DNA from: Candidatus Omnitrophota bacterium
Lineage (GTDB): Bacteria > Omnitrophota > Gorgyraeia > Gygaellales > Profunditerraquicolaceae
Direction: 5' to 3'
NCBI GenBank assembly: GCA_023819035.1
Contig: JAMWCL010000007.1
Location: 1-38,289 of the forward strand
Length of the DNA stretch: 38,289 nucleotides
The translations under genes were made by a program, and so were the position numbers. How positions within the stretch are numbered: the first letter of the stretch is position 1; every line of letters begins with the position of its first letter. Positions 1 to 10,427 of the stretch are shown in pieces. The notes under the pieces are model-generated. The model was given only the letters and a program-made list of their open reading frames with translations. It was not told the origin of the DNA and ran no database searches.

Positions 1-67
1 GTTATAAAGAAGAAGTCAAAACTGGATACGATGTACCTATATCAGTCCAGCTTTGTCCTCTAAGGGC

Positions 68-95
68 TTGATAATTCTTTGATTTCTGGTATAAT
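68..95 (+). promoter_or_regulatory. sigma70-type promoter, TTGATA-N16-TATAAT with TGG extended -10
   Basis: TTGATA at 68-73, 16 bp spacer, TATAAT at 90-95 preceded by TGG; upstream of the TonB-like ORF. Confidence 0.6.
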
Positions 96-149
96 TTAAT
101 AAAAATATCTATAAAGATATCTTAAGGATGAGCCTAACCTTCTAAAAAA

Positions 150-183
150 GGGACAGTCCTTCGAAGCAAATAAGGAACGTCCC
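150..183. repeat. imperfect inverted repeat (REP-like palindrome)
   Basis: GGGAC-AG-TCCTT / loop / AAGGA-AC-GTCCC: 150-154 pairs with 179-183, 157-161 pairs with 172-176. Confidence 0.6.
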
Positions 184-186
184 TAA

Positions 187-864
187 ATGTTACTAAATGC
201 TATGTTTTCGGAGCGAACTTTTCAAATAGCATTTTTTATCTCATTAATCTTACATAGCACAATCTTTATTCAAAATATTAAATTTAGTATTTTACCTAAA
301 AATAAAATACAGGAATCACAGATAAATTATGTAATTATGGATAGAAAAAACCAGATTTTAGAGACCAAGAAAGCCGAGGATGGTTTTTTAAAGTTATCAC
401 CTAAGATTCTTACTAAGATAAGTCCATCGCCTTTTAAAGATAATATAATCCAGAAGAATAAAGAACTTATTGATTTTAACAAAACTCTTAATAAACCTGA
501 AGTTATAAAAAGTGAACTTGTTGCCCTTCAGAAAAAAGTTACTCTCCCGCCGTTAGATATAGATAAGCTTGATCAACCTTATTATATAAGTTACTATCAG
601 ACTGTGCGAGAAAAAATCAGGCGTGCTGCCTATCAAAATTATCTCCGTAATGATACAGGAGAGGTCTATCTTTCCTTTATCTTATCCCATAATGGAGAGT
701 TAAAAGAGGTGCGCCTTGTTGAGGGTAAAACTAAGGCTTCCGATTATTTAAAAGAAGTTGCACTCCGTAGTATCAAAGAGGCAGCGCCCTTTCCTAGCTT
801 TCCCAAAGAATTAGATTACCCTCAGCTTTCCTTTAATGTAATTATCTCCTTCCAGATAGAATAA
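187..864 (+). CDS. energy transducer TonB-like protein (N-terminal TM, TonB C-terminal-type domain)
   Basis: N-terminal hydrophobic segment; C-terminal GEVYLSFILSHNGELKEVRLVEG...ALRSIKEAAPFPSFP is TonB-C-like; start codon uncertain. Confidence 0.7.
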   Translation: MLLNAMFSERTFQIAFFISLILHSTIFIQNIKFSILPKNKIQESQINYVIMDRKNQILETKKAEDGFLKLSPKILTKISPSPFKDNIIQKNKELIDFNKTLNKPEVIKSELVALQKKVTLPPLDIDKLDQPYYISYYQTVREKIRRAAYQNYLRNDTGEVYLSFILSHNGELKEVRLVEGKTKASDYLKEVALRSIKEAAPFPSFPKELDYPQLSFNVIISFQIE

Positions 865-889
865 ACTCTTAACTGGAGAATATTAATAA

Positions 890-918
890 TTGACACCCAT
901 TTTTATTAGTGATATGAT
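890..918 (+). promoter_or_regulatory. sigma70-type promoter for rpsU
   Basis: TTGACA (890-895), 17 bp spacer, TATGAT (913-918); SD aaggag at 930-935. Confidence 0.75.
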
Positions 919-944
919 ATTAATTTATAAAGGAGATGATATAT

Positions 945-1106
945 ATGCCAGAGATTGAGATTAAAAAGGATGAGTCTTTTGAAGCTGCCTTGAGGCGATT
1001 TAAAAGACAGATTGAACAGGAAGGCATTTTAAAAGAGGTAAGGGAACGCAAGCATTATGAAAAACCCAGTGAGCGAAGAAGGAAAAGACAGAAAAGAAGA
1101 AGATAA
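945..1106 (+). CDS. rpsU: 30S ribosomal protein S21
   Basis: Short ORF not in the track: [54 protein letters not shown]21 pattern; SD aaggagatgat upstream. Confidence 0.93.
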   Translation: MPEIEIKKDESFEAALRRFKRQIEQEGILKEVRERKHYEKPSERRRKRQKRRR

Positions 1107-1108
1107 AA

Positions 1109-2029
1109 ATGACTTTTGCACTTTCAACTGCGTGGAATGCCTTTCGACATAAGAATGCAAAGGATCTAATTGATGAAATAAAAAACTTAGGGTTTAAAGA
1201 AATAGAGTTAAGCTTTAATCTTCTACCTTCGCTGGTTGAAGAAATAAAAGAATTAATTAAGAAAGAAAAGATAATAAAGATATTTAGTCTCCATAATTTT
1301 TGCCCTATCCCCTACGGTCTAAAACCCGAAGAAGCGCTTCCTGATTGTTACTCCCTTGCTTCCCAAGACGAGGACCAAAGGCAGATGGCATTAAAACATA
1401 CCAAGAATACTATTGATACCGCAGAGGAGATAGGGGCAAAGGCGGTAGTTTTGCATTGTGGAAGGGTAGAAATTCCTGATAAGACCAAAGAACTCATTAA
1501 GCTTTATTCAAAGGGCCTTAAGGATACAGATGAATTTAAGGAATTAAAAGATAGAATTATTCAGGAAAGAAAAACCCTTTCTCAGAGATTCTTTGAAAAT
1601 ACACTTAGAAGTTTAGAAGAGCTTAATGATTATGCTAATAAAAAGAGGATATTTCTAGGAATAGAAAATCGCAACTATTATCGAGAAATTCCTTCTTTTG
1701 AAGAATTAGATATAGTCTTTAAGAAATTTAATGGTTCCAATATATTTTATTGGCATGATGTGGGTCATGCGCAGATATTAGAAAATTTAGGTTTAATCAA
1801 ACATAAAGATTATTTAGATTCTTATAGTAGATATATGTTAGGTATTCATTTACATGATCTTTTGGGTTGCCGTGATCATCTGGCGCCATCTAATGGAGAA
1901 TTTGATTTTCATTGGCTTAAATCCTACCTTAATAATGATACCTTAAAGATAATCGAAGCACACCATCCTGCTACTTCTGAAGATATAAAAGAAAGTAAAA
2001 GATTCTTAGAAGGGATATTTGATGGATAG
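1109..2029 (+). CDS. sugar phosphate isomerase/epimerase (AP endonuclease 2-like TIM barrel)
   Basis: [43 protein letters not shown] motifs. Confidence 0.8.
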   Translation: MTFALSTAWNAFRHKNAKDLIDEIKNLGFKEIELSFNLLPSLVEEIKELIKKEKIIKIFSLHNFCPIPYGLKPEEALPDCYSLASQDEDQRQMALKHTKNTIDTAEEIGAKAVVLHCGRVEIPDKTKELIKLYSKGLKDTDEFKELKDRIIQERKTLSQRFFENTLRSLEELNDYANKKRIFLGIENRNYYREIPSFEELDIVFKKFNGSNIFYWHDVGHAQILENLGLIKHKDYLDSYSRYMLGIHLHDLLGCRDHLAPSNGEFDFHWLKSYLNNDTLKIIEAHHPATSEDIKESKRFLEGIFDG

Positions 2030-2837
2030 AATAAGAAAAGCCGTAGTAGCGGGCCAGTTTTATTCGTCATCTTACCAAGGTTTAAAAAATCAAATAGAAG
2101 GACTTATTAACAAAAAAACAAAAAGACGCCAAGTAATAGCCTGTATGCTTCCCCATGCAGGCTATATGTATTCGGGAGCTGTAGCAGGAGAGGTTTTATC
2201 GTGCATTGATCTTAAAGATAAGATTATCCTTTTAGGTCCTAACCATACCGGTTATGGTAAAGAATTTAGTATTATGACCGAGGGTATATGGCAGACACCA
2301 TTAGGTGAAGTAAATATAGATAGCCAGTTAGCAAAGGATATATTAAATGGTTCAGATTATCTTAAAGAGGATATCCTAGCACATATGTATGAACACAGTT
2401 TAGAGGTAGAGTTACCATTCCTCCAGTATTTTAAATCAGATTTTAGGATCGTTCCGATAGTCTTTATGTCGGATAACCTTAATATTCTTAAAGAAATAGG
2501 TAGAGAGATAGCTTCGGTGATCAAAGAGAAAAAGATAGAAGAATCAACTTTAATCGTGGCAAGTTCTGATATGACCCATTATGAACCGCAGGCACAAGCA
2601 GAAAAAAAAGATTATCAAGCAATCAATGCTATATTAGAATTAAATGCAGATAAACTTATGGAGAAGATTTTAGAACTAAATATCTCAATGTGTGGTTATG
2701 CTCCTGTAATAGTAATGCTTTCTATGGCTAAGGAGTTAGGTGCTACTAAAGGTTTACTTATAAAATATCAAACCTCAGGGGATATAACAGGTGATAGAGA
2801 AAGTGTAGTAGGTTATGCAGGAATAATTATATATTAA
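2019..2837 (+). CDS. AmmeMemoRadiSam system protein B (MEMO1 family)
   Basis: [35 protein letters not shown] motifs. Confidence 0.88.
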   Translation: MMDRIRKAVVAGQFYSSSYQGLKNQIEGLINKKTKRRQVIACMLPHAGYMYSGAVAGEVLSCIDLKDKIILLGPNHTGYGKEFSIMTEGIWQTPLGEVNIDSQLAKDILNGSDYLKEDILAHMYEHSLEVELPFLQYFKSDFRIVPIVFMSDNLNILKEIGREIASVIKEKKIEESTLIVASSDMTHYEPQAQAEKKDYQAINAILELNADKLMEKILELNISMCGYAPVIVMLSMAKELGATKGLLIKYQTSGDITGDRESVVGYAGIIIY

Positions 2838-2842
2838 ATCTC

Positions 2843-3181
2843 ATGGATGAGATTAAAAAGAAGATAGATGAGTCTTGGAAAGAAGCGGTAGAAAAGGAAA
2901 AACAGGAGGAAGCTAAGCAACAAGAAAAAGTTGTGCCTCCTGAGCCGGATTTTAACTTCTTTATTAGCACATTAGCCTTACAGGCTTCCATTTTTTTAGG
3001 TCGTATCCCTAATCCTGCTACAAATAAGATTGAAGAAAATCTTATTCAGGCAAAGTTTATTATCGATACATTAGATATGTTGAAAGAAAAAACTAAAGGG
3101 AATTTAACTAAAGAAGAAACTGAACTTTTAGATAATCTCCTTTATGAGTTAAGGATGCAATATATTGAAAAGACAAGGTAA
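2843..3181 (+). CDS. DUF1844 domain-containing protein
   Basis: PEPDFNFFISTLALQASIFLGRIPNPATNKIEENLIQAKFIIDTLDML pattern. Confidence 0.8.
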   Translation: MDEIKKKIDESWKEAVEKEKQEEAKQQEKVVPPEPDFNFFISTLALQASIFLGRIPNPATNKIEENLIQAKFIIDTLDMLKEKTKGNLTKEETELLDNLLYELRMQYIEKTR

Positions 3182-3201
3182 CTAAAGGAAGAATTATAAA
3201 A

Positions 3202-3357
3202 ATGATTGATAAGGAACTTTTAGATATTCTTGCTTGTCCTGCCTGCAAAGGAGATGTGGAATTAAAGGATAATAAAATTATATGTAAGAATTGTAAAAAA
3301 AAGTATCCTATAAAAGATGGTATACCTATTATGTTAATTGATGAAGCAGAGGATTAA
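3202..3357 (+). CDS. Trm112-like zinc-ribbon protein
   Basis: Small ORF not in the track: MIDKELLDILACPACKGDVELKDNKIICKNCKKKYPIKDGIPIMLIDEAED; two CxxC motifs and DGIPIML. Confidence 0.88.
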   Translation: MIDKELLDILACPACKGDVELKDNKIICKNCKKKYPIKDGIPIMLIDEAED

Positions 3358-3363
3358 AAGATT

Positions 3364-3804
3364 ATGAAGAGAATCTTGGTAATCCATGGTCCAAATCTTA
3401 ATTTATTAGGAAAAAGAGAGCCTGAGGTATATGGTAGAATCACCCTTAAGCAAATAAATAATGAATTAAGAAAGGTTGCCAAAAAAAATAATGTAACTGT
3501 TACTATAAAACAATCTAATCATGAAGGAGAGATTGTAGATCTTATTGGAAAGGCAAAAAAGAAGTTTTCCGGTCTACTCATAAATCCTGCAGCTTATACT
3601 CATACAAGTGTGGCGATTAGAGATGCTATCTCTGCGAGTCAAATACCTACTGTAGAGGTACATCTTTCTAATATCTATTCTCGGGAGGAATTTAGGCAAA
3701 AGTCTCTTATTAGTCCGGTTTGTAAAGGTGCAATTTTAGGTTTTGGTATAAAAAGTTATATTTTGGGACTCCAGGCACTTATAGATTTGCTGAATGCTAA
3801 ATGA
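3364..3804 (+). CDS. aroQ: type II 3-dehydroquinate dehydratase
   Basis: [61 protein letters not shown]. Confidence 0.95.
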   Translation: MKRILVIHGPNLNLLGKREPEVYGRITLKQINNELRKVAKKNNVTVTIKQSNHEGEIVDLIGKAKKKFSGLLINPAAYTHTSVAIRDAISASQIPTVEVHLSNIYSREEFRQKSLISPVCKGAILGFGIKSYILGLQALIDLLNAK

Positions 3805-4862
3805 ATTTGCGAATAAAAAAGTTCTATCAGCGATTAGAAAAAGAGCATCTCGATGGATTTTTAGTCTCTTCACCTGCCAATATTACTTATCTTACCCATT
3901 ACCCAAGTAGGGATTCTTATCTGATTGTTTCTAAAAAACAGAATATCTATATTACAGATTCTCGTTATTTTGAAGAAGCAAGGAGTAATTTAAAAGGTTT
4001 TATAATTATAAAGCAGATCAAAGATTCTGTATTCAATCTTATTGTGGATTGTTTTCGCCAACTCGCTCTTAAGCATGTAGGATTTGAGGAAAGAAACCTA
4101 ACTTTTGCTGAATACGAGAAGATAAAGGAAAAATTAAATCCTAAGATAACCTTGATCCCTACCCATAGTCTAATTGAAGATTTACGAATGGTAAAAGATA
4201 AGAATGAATTAGATAAGATAAAAAAAGCTATCCATATAACTAGCTTGGCATTTGATTTTATCTATAATCTTAATTTAGTTGGTAAATCTGAGATTGAGAT
4301 AGTAGCTGAACTACAACATTTTATCAGATATAATGGCGCTGATTCACATGCCTTCGATATAATTGTTGCTTCGGGACCAAATTCGAGCTTCCCCCATCAT
4401 ATTAGTTCTCATAAAAAAATTAAAAAAGGAGAGATAGTCTTAATTGATATGGGTGTAGATTATATGGGGTATAAATCTGACTTGACAAGAGTGTTTTTTT
4501 CCGATAAAATAACTTCTTTTGAAAGAAATATTTATAAAATTGTTCTGGATTCTCAGAGAAGGGCAATAGATAAGATTAAAACCGGTATTTTAATAAATAA
4601 GATAGATAAGGTTGCCCGCCAATATATAACTTACAGAGGATACGGCGGGTTTTTTAGTCATAATTTAGGTCACGGAATAGGACTTGAGGTTCATGAACAA
4701 CCACATATATCTAAGAGCGAAGAAGGCGAACTTATTGAGGGTATGGTATTTACAGTAGAACCAGGAATTTATTTACCCGGCAGGTTTGGCATCCGAATTG
4801 AGGATATGGTATTGGTAACCAAGAAAGGAAGTGAGGTTTTAAGTGGCGCTCTCCATAAATGA
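3801..4862 (+). CDS. Xaa-Pro aminopeptidase/dipeptidase (M24)
   Basis: [50 protein letters not shown]. Confidence 0.9.
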   Translation: MNLRIKKFYQRLEKEHLDGFLVSSPANITYLTHYPSRDSYLIVSKKQNIYITDSRYFEEARSNLKGFIIIKQIKDSVFNLIVDCFRQLALKHVGFEERNLTFAEYEKIKEKLNPKITLIPTHSLIEDLRMVKDKNELDKIKKAIHITSLAFDFIYNLNLVGKSEIEIVAELQHFIRYNGADSHAFDIIVASGPNSSFPHHISSHKKIKKGEIVLIDMGVDYMGYKSDLTRVFFSDKITSFERNIYKIVLDSQRRAIDKIKTGILINKIDKVARQYITYRGYGGFFSHNLGHGIGLEVHEQPHISKSEEGELIEGMVFTVEPGIYLPGRFGIRIEDMVLVTKKGSEVLSGALHK

Positions 4863-5406
4863 AATAAAACCCGGCTTAACTATTTTAGTGGATAATGAGG
4901 TATTTATGGTTATTGAAGCCCAGCATGTTAAGCCAGGTAAAGGCGCAGCGTTTGTCCGGGTTAAATTAAGAAATTTAAAAAATAATAATATTCAAGAGAT
5001 GACCTTTAGGGGAGAGGATAAGATAGAGCCTGCATTTGTAGAAGAAAGAAGGTTGCAATATTTATATTCTTCAGGTAAAGCCTATCATTTTATGGATCAG
5101 GAGAACTTTGAGGAGATTGTGCTTTCTGATGATATACTTCAAGAAAAAAAGAAGTTTTTAAAAGATAATCTGGAAGTCACGGGTTATTTTTATAAACATC
5201 AGATTTTAAATATAAGCTTACCTAATTTTATTGAATTTGAGGTTATCCATACTGAGCCGGGAGTAAAGGGTGATACCGCAAAAAGTGGTACAAAACCCGC
5301 AAAGATTGAAACAGGAGCAATTATTCAGGTCCCCCTTTTTATTAATGTTGGAGATAAGATAAAGGTAGATACTCGCACTGATGAATATATTGAAAGAGTA
5401 GGTTAA
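4843..5406 (+). CDS. efp: elongation factor P
   Basis: GTG start; KPGKGAAFVRVKLRNLKN, TKPAKIETGAIIQVPLFINVGDKIKVDTRTDEYIERV; overlaps the preceding gene by 20 nt. Confidence 0.95.
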   Translation: MALSINEIKPGLTILVDNEVFMVIEAQHVKPGKGAAFVRVKLRNLKNNNIQEMTFRGEDKIEPAFVEERRLQYLYSSGKAYHFMDQENFEEIVLSDDILQEKKKFLKDNLEVTGYFYKHQILNISLPNFIEFEVIHTEPGVKGDTAKSGTKPAKIETGAIIQVPLFINVGDKIKVDTRTDEYIERVG

Positions 5407-5421
5407 AAAGAGGAAGAAAAA

Positions 5422-5880
5422 ATGAATATTAAAGAGATCAAAGAGATGATAAATCTGATGAATGAAAATGGTCTTATAGAACTAGAGATAGAAAAGAATG
5501 GAATGCGTATTCGTTTAAAGAAGACAACCTCTTCAACAGAACCTTTTTTAGGACCTGTGGTAGTAGAGAAAGAAAAGATTACAAAGACTGAGTCTGCGGA
5601 ATCAATATCGCAGAATATATCAGCCCCTTCTTCTCTTCGCACAGTGGAGATAAAGGCACCGATGGTAGGAACCTTTTATCGTGCATCTTCTCCTGAGGCA
5701 CCTCCGTATGTGGAGGTGGGTCAGATAATCGAGGTTGGTCAAGTTATCTGTATTATTGAAGCGATGAAGTTAATGAATGAAATAAAATCCGAGATAAAAG
5801 GTAAAATCTTAGAAATTCTTGTCGATAATGCTGAACCAGTAGAATTTGGACAACCGATGTTTCTTGTGGAGCCCCTCTAA
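5422..5880 (+). CDS. accB: acetyl-CoA carboxylase biotin carboxyl carrier protein
   Basis: Biotinylation motif IIEAMKLMNEI, AP-rich linker, APMVGTFYRASSPEAPPYVEVG. Confidence 0.95.
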   Translation: MNIKEIKEMINLMNENGLIELEIEKNGMRIRLKKTTSSTEPFLGPVVVEKEKITKTESAESISQNISAPSSLRTVEIKAPMVGTFYRASSPEAPPYVEVGQIIEVGQVICIIEAMKLMNEIKSEIKGKILEILVDNAEPVEFGQPMFLVEPL

Positions 5881-5889
5881 AATTATAGG

Positions 5890-7251
5890 ATGTTTTCCAA
5901 GATTCTTATTGCTAATCGAGGTGAGATTGCACTTAGGGTTATTCGCGCCTGTAAGGAATTAGGAATACGTACGGTAGCAGTCTATTCCGAAGCTGACCGG
6001 GATTGTCTCCATGTGCGTTTTGCTGATGAGGCTATATGCATTGGTAGAGCACACAGTAGTGAAAGTTACTTAAATATCCCTGCAATTATTAGCGCTGCTG
6101 AGATCACGGATGTAGAGGCAATCCATCCGGGTTATGGTTTTTTAGCTGAGAATCCTCATTTTGCGGAAATATGTGAGTCCTGTAAGATAACCTTTATCGG
6201 TCCTACCTCAGAGAATATCCGGCTTATGGGTGATAAGATGGCAGCGCGTAATGTAATGCAGAAAGCAGGGTTACCCATTATCCCGGGTAGCACCTCGATT
6301 GTTAAAAATAAAGATGAGGCAATTAAAGTGGCAAGGAAGATAGGATATCCGGTAATCATAAAAGCTTCGGCAGGTGGCGGTGGAAAGGGAATGCGGATAT
6401 GTCATAACGATATAAGATTGGTATCCAGTTTTATGACCGCCCAGGCAGAGGCAGAAGCTAATTTTGGAAATTCTGCAGTTTATATTGAAAAATATATTGA
6501 GAAGCCACGACATATAGAGATACAGGTATTAGCGGATAAATATGGTCATATTGTATATCTGGGAGAAAGGGACTGTAGTATTCAACGAAGACACCAAAAG
6601 CTGTTGGAGGAATCTCCTTCGCCTATAGTAAATAACAAATTGCGTAAGCATTTAGGTGAACTTGCGGTCAAAGCAGCTAAAGCAATAAATTATGTAAGCG
6701 CAGGCACAATTGAGTTTTTATTAGATCAGAAGAATAATTTTTATTTTATGGAGATGAATACTCGTATTCAGGTTGAACATCCTATAACTGAGATGGTAAC
6801 TGGTATAGATTTGATAAAAAAACAGATTCAGATTGCTGCGGGTGAGAAGTTAAATATTCAACAAGATGACATTCAGATAAAAGGTTCAGCAATTGAATGT
6901 CGTATAAATGCCGAAAATCCCGAGAATAACTTTATGCCTTCGCCAGGTAAAATAGAGATTCTTAATCTACCGGGTGGGCCAGGAGTGCGATTAGATACTC
7001 ATATTTATCAAGGATATGAAGTACCTCCATTTTATGATTCTTTATTGGCTAAAGTTATCGCCTGCGGTAGAGATCGACAAGAGACAATTCGGGTTATGCA
7101 CCGCGCATTAAGTGAATTTATTATTGCTCCTATAAAGACAACCATACCTTTTCATATCCGCTTATTAGAAGATCCTTTATTTCAAAAAGGACAGGTTTCT
7201 ACTCATTTTATCCAAGAGATGCTTAAAGAGGAACCAAAAACGGAAGAATAA
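5890..7251 (+). CDS. accC: acetyl-CoA carboxylase biotin carboxylase subunit
   Basis: [71 protein letters not shown]. Confidence 0.96.
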   Translation: MFSKILIANRGEIALRVIRACKELGIRTVAVYSEADRDCLHVRFADEAICIGRAHSSESYLNIPAIISAAEITDVEAIHPGYGFLAENPHFAEICESCKITFIGPTSENIRLMGDKMAARNVMQKAGLPIIPGSTSIVKNKDEAIKVARKIGYPVIIKASAGGGGKGMRICHNDIRLVSSFMTAQAEAEANFGNSAVYIEKYIEKPRHIEIQVLADKYGHIVYLGERDCSIQRRHQKLLEESPSPIVNNKLRKHLGELAVKAAKAINYVSAGTIEFLLDQKNNFYFMEMNTRIQVEHPITEMVTGIDLIKKQIQIAAGEKLNIQQDDIQIKGSAIECRINAENPENNFMPSPGKIEILNLPGGPGVRLDTHIYQGYEVPPFYDSLLAKVIACGRDRQETIRVMHRALSEFIIAPIKTTIPFHIRLLEDPLFQKGQVSTHFIQEMLKEEPKTEE

Positions 7252-7269
7252 TAACAAAGAGGAGGAATA

Positions 7270-7905
7270 ATGCGATTTTTTACAATATTAGGAGTAACAT
7301 TTTATGCAGGAATCTTAATACTGGTAGGGCTTGGTTTAATATTTTTAGGAATGGCATTATTTTTTAATTTATTGCAACCCCAAGGCTTAAACAATTTAGT
7401 TAGCAATCTAATTAGTAATTATCTTCAATCTAACCGTAGCGCAGGAATTGTAATTAGTCTAGGTGGTTTGTTATTAGTTTTGGTCAGTTTTTATTTTGCT
7501 CAAATAATCTTAGGAAGATTTTACCATGAAAAAACTATTGCATTTAATACTGATTCGGGAAGGGTAACTGTTGCCTTAACCTTAATAGAAGATTTAATAA
7601 AGCGCTTAGAAAGCACGATACCGGAAATAAGGGAATTGCGTCCAAATGTAATTGTTACTAAAAAAGGAATCGTTGTTGAACTTAAGATAATTTTACAAAG
7701 CGAGGCAAATATCTATGATCTTACTGCCAGACTGCAGGAGCTGGTGCGTTCCAAGATATTAGGTATTTTGCCTATTGAAGAACAAATATACATTAGAACC
7801 CATGTGGTAAAGATTAGTCTAAGCGAAGATAAAGAAAAAAAGAAAAAGGAAGCAAAGGAAGAACAGCCAACAATACCGTTTAGTGGATATGGTAGGCTGA
7901 TATAA
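7270..7905 (+). CDS. alkaline shock response membrane anchor protein AmaP-like
   Basis: Two N-terminal TM segments followed by an Asp23-like region. Confidence 0.7.
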   Translation: MRFFTILGVTFYAGILILVGLGLIFLGMALFFNLLQPQGLNNLVSNLISNYLQSNRSAGIVISLGGLLLVLVSFYFAQIILGRFYHEKTIAFNTDSGRVTVALTLIEDLIKRLESTIPEIRELRPNVIVTKKGIVVELKIILQSEANIYDLTARLQELVRSKILGILPIEEQIYIRTHVVKISLSEDKEKKKKEAKEEQPTIPFSGYGRLI

Positions 7906-7928
7906 AACTAAAAGAAGGAGGTAAGATT

Positions 7929-8960
7929 ATGTCAAAAATAGCAATACTTACAGGCGGAGGAGATTGTCCTGGTTTAAATCCAGTTATCAGGGCGGTGGTA
8001 AGGAAGGGCATAAACGAAGGTTATCAAATTATAGGAATTAAAAATGGCTGGAAAGGACTGATGGAAAACGATATCATGCCTTTAAATTTGGATACTGTCT
8101 CAGGAATATTACCCAAAGGAGGCACAATTTTAGGCACTAGCCGGACCAATCCTTATAAAAAAGAAGGCGGCATAGAGAAGATCAGGGATAATTATGCTAA
8201 ACTTGGCTTGGATGCTCTAATTGCTGTGGGTGGAGAAGATACTTTAGGTGTAGCTGCTAAATTGATTAAAGATGGGATAACTAATATAGTGGGAGTTCCT
8301 AAGACAATTGATAATGACCTTTCTTGTACTGATTATACCTTTGGTTTTGATACCGCAATAAATATAGCTATGGAGTGCATTGACCGTTTGCATACCACTG
8401 CTGAAAGCCATCACCGAATAATTGTGGTTGAGGTAATGGGCAGGCATGCGGGTTGGATTGCTGTGGAGGCAGGTATCGCGGGAGGAGCAGATATAATCTT
8501 AATTCCTGAATTACCCATTGATATTGAGCAGGTATGTAGTTTGATAAGAAAAAGACACGCGCGGGGTAAAACATTTAGTATTGTAGTAGTAGCAGAAGGT
8601 GCACAATTTAAAGAAGGCACAATGGTTACTAAAGAACAGAAACTCGATGAATTTGGGCATGTAAGATTAGGAGGAATCGGTGAGATATTAGCTCAGGAGA
8701 TAGAAAAAAGAACAGGCTTTGAAACCCGCGTGAGTGTTTTAGGACATATTCAAAGAGGTGGCTCACCTACTGCTTTTGATAGAATTCTTGGCACAAGGTT
8801 TGGGGTAAAGGCAGTAGAGTTAGTAAAAAATAAAAAGTTTGGAAGAATGGTAGCATTATCAGGCACAAAGATTATAGATATACCTATTGAAAAGGCAATT
8901 GAGGTTTTAAAAACAGTGGATATGGAACTTTATGATATTGCTAAAGAATTCTTCGGTTAA
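7929..8960 (+). CDS. 6-phosphofructokinase family, likely PPi-dependent
   Basis: GGGDCPGLNPVIRAVV, GGEDT, PKTIDND, GRHAGWIA, LGHIQRGGSPTAFDR. Confidence 0.93.
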   Translation: MSKIAILTGGGDCPGLNPVIRAVVRKGINEGYQIIGIKNGWKGLMENDIMPLNLDTVSGILPKGGTILGTSRTNPYKKEGGIEKIRDNYAKLGLDALIAVGGEDTLGVAAKLIKDGITNIVGVPKTIDNDLSCTDYTFGFDTAINIAMECIDRLHTTAESHHRIIVVEVMGRHAGWIAVEAGIAGGADIILIPELPIDIEQVCSLIRKRHARGKTFSIVVVAEGAQFKEGTMVTKEQKLDEFGHVRLGGIGEILAQEIEKRTGFETRVSVLGHIQRGGSPTAFDRILGTRFGVKAVELVKNKKFGRMVALSGTKIIDIPIEKAIEVLKTVDMELYDIAKEFFG

Positions 8961-8974
8961 AGGATGTGGTAAAA

Positions 8975-9544
8975 ATGAGAGATAAGATTAAGGATTTACT
9001 TTTACAGAGTATTCAAGTTAAGGAAGAGGTTCTTAGGAACGCGGTAACCCAGATTGTAGAAATAGCTGAGGCTATGATTGATTGTTTAAGGAAAGGTGGT
9101 AAGGTAATTCTTTTCGGTAACGGCGGTTCGGCAAGCGACAGCCAACATATTGCTGCTGAATTAGTAGGGAGGTTTCAGAAAGAAAGACACCCCTTACCAG
9201 CAATTGCTCTTACGGGTAATACCTCTATCTTAACCTCCTTGGCAAATGATTATGGTTACGAGACTGTCTTTGCCAAACAGATCGAAGCCTTGGGAAACAA
9301 AAATGATTTAGCTATTGGTATCTCTACGAGTGGAAAGGCAAAGAATGTAGTTTTAGGAATTAAACAGGCAAAGAAGATGGGAATAAAAACCATCGCCCTT
9401 ACAGGGGGTGATGGAGGGGAAATAGCAAAGCTTGCGGATATTTCCTTCATCGTTCCTTCTTCAGTGACCGCCCGGATTCAGGAAACCCATATTACCATTG
9501 GCCACATCCTTTGTGACATAGTAGAAGAGAACCTCTTTTCATAA
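8975..9544 (+). CDS. gmhA: D-sedoheptulose 7-phosphate isomerase (SIS domain)
   Basis: GNGGSASDSQHIAAELVGRF, SISTSGKAKNV, ALTGGDGG, IQETHITIGHILCDIVE; ATG 8975 preferred over GTG 8966. Confidence 0.88.
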   Translation: MRDKIKDLLLQSIQVKEEVLRNAVTQIVEIAEAMIDCLRKGGKVILFGNGGSASDSQHIAAELVGRFQKERHPLPAIALTGNTSILTSLANDYGYETVFAKQIEALGNKNDLAIGISTSGKAKNVVLGIKQAKKMGIKTIALTGGDGGEIAKLADISFIVPSSVTARIQETHITIGHILCDIVEENLFS

Positions 9545-9547
9545 GTT

Positions 9548-10039
9548 ATGATAGAACAGAAGATTAAAAATCTAAAGGAATTAAGAAAAATAATTTTAGA
9601 TTTAAAAAATAAAGGTAAGAAGATTGTCTTTACTAATGGCTGTTTTGATTTGTTGCACTACGGGCATGTAAAGTATCTTGAAGAAGCTAAAAAGAAAGGA
9701 GATATTTTAGTAGTAGCTATAAATAGCGATAATTCAGTAAGAAGAATTAAAGGTAAAAATAGACCAGTGATAAATGAAAAAAATAGACTGATGACTGTTG
9801 CCGGTCTAGAAAGTGTAGATTATGTAATTTTATTTAAAGAAGAGACCCCTTTAAAGGTTATAACAGCTTTAAAACCAAATATATTGATTAAAGGTGCGGA
9901 TTGGGATAAAAATAGGATTGTAGGTAGAGATTTTGTTTTAAGTTATGGCGGGAAGGTGGAAACTGTTAGGTTAGTAAAAGGACTTTCTACAACTAATTTA
10001 ATAAAAAAAATTGCCAAGAGATTTCAAGAAAATAAATAG
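9548..10039 (+). CDS. D-glycero-beta-D-manno-heptose 1-phosphate adenylyltransferase (HldE C-terminal/RfaE2 type)
   Basis: VFTNGCFDLLHYGHVKYLEEAKKKGD, LIKGADWDKNRIVGRDFVLSYGGKVETVRLVKGLSTTNLIKKI. Confidence 0.9.
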   Translation: MIEQKIKNLKELRKIILDLKNKGKKIVFTNGCFDLLHYGHVKYLEEAKKKGDILVVAINSDNSVRRIKGKNRPVINEKNRLMTVAGLESVDYVILFKEETPLKVITALKPNILIKGADWDKNRIVGRDFVLSYGGKVETVRLVKGLSTTNLIKKIAKRFQENK

Positions 10040-10427
10040 AATAATTGATGCAAATATAAACCGCGCTAAAGAAGGTTTAAGGGTTTGCGAAGAGATAGCA
10101 AGGTTTATTCTAAATAATCGTAGCTTAGTCTTTGGCTTTCGAAGATTAAGACATAAGATCGACACTTTAACTAAAGACCTTCCGCAGTCTAAAGTATTAA
10201 TCAGCGAGAGAGAAAGTTTAAAAGATATTGGTAAGGATATTCATACATATGAATTAAGAAGAAAAGATATCAACGATGTCTTTTTTGCCAACATACAGAG
10301 GGCAAAGGAGTCAATAAGAGTTCTTGAAGAATTTTCTAAGCTTATAAACAAAGATATACCTTTAAGGTTTAAAAAAATAAGATACGCTATTTATGAAATA
10401 GAAAAGAGGATGCTACTTCACTTATGA
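10011..10427 (+). CDS. ThiD2-like protein (stand-alone domain normally found at the N-terminus of some ThiE proteins)
   Basis: RIIDANINRAKEGLRVCEEIARFIL...FRRLRHKID...ANIQRAKESIRVLEEFSKL; directly precedes thiC. Confidence 0.75.
   Translation: MPRDFKKINRIIDANINRAKEGLRVCEEIARFILNNRSLVFGFRRLRHKIDTLTKDLPQSKVLISERESLKDIGKDIHTYELRRKDINDVFFANIQRAKESIRVLEEFSKLINKDIPLRFKKIRYAIYEIEKRMLLHL

Noticed and set aside
1-71. Short open frame YKEEVKTGYDVPISVQLCPLRA ending at the TGA at 69-71 at the window edge
   Set aside because: Could be the C-terminus of an upstream gene but too short to assign a family
5403-9450. Minus-strand ORFs 5403-5642, 6156-6359, 6271-6513, 8244-8447, 8368-8574, 8411-8620, 9256-9450
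   Set aside because: Antisense to strongly conserved accB, accC, pfkA and gmhA; low-complexity translations without family features
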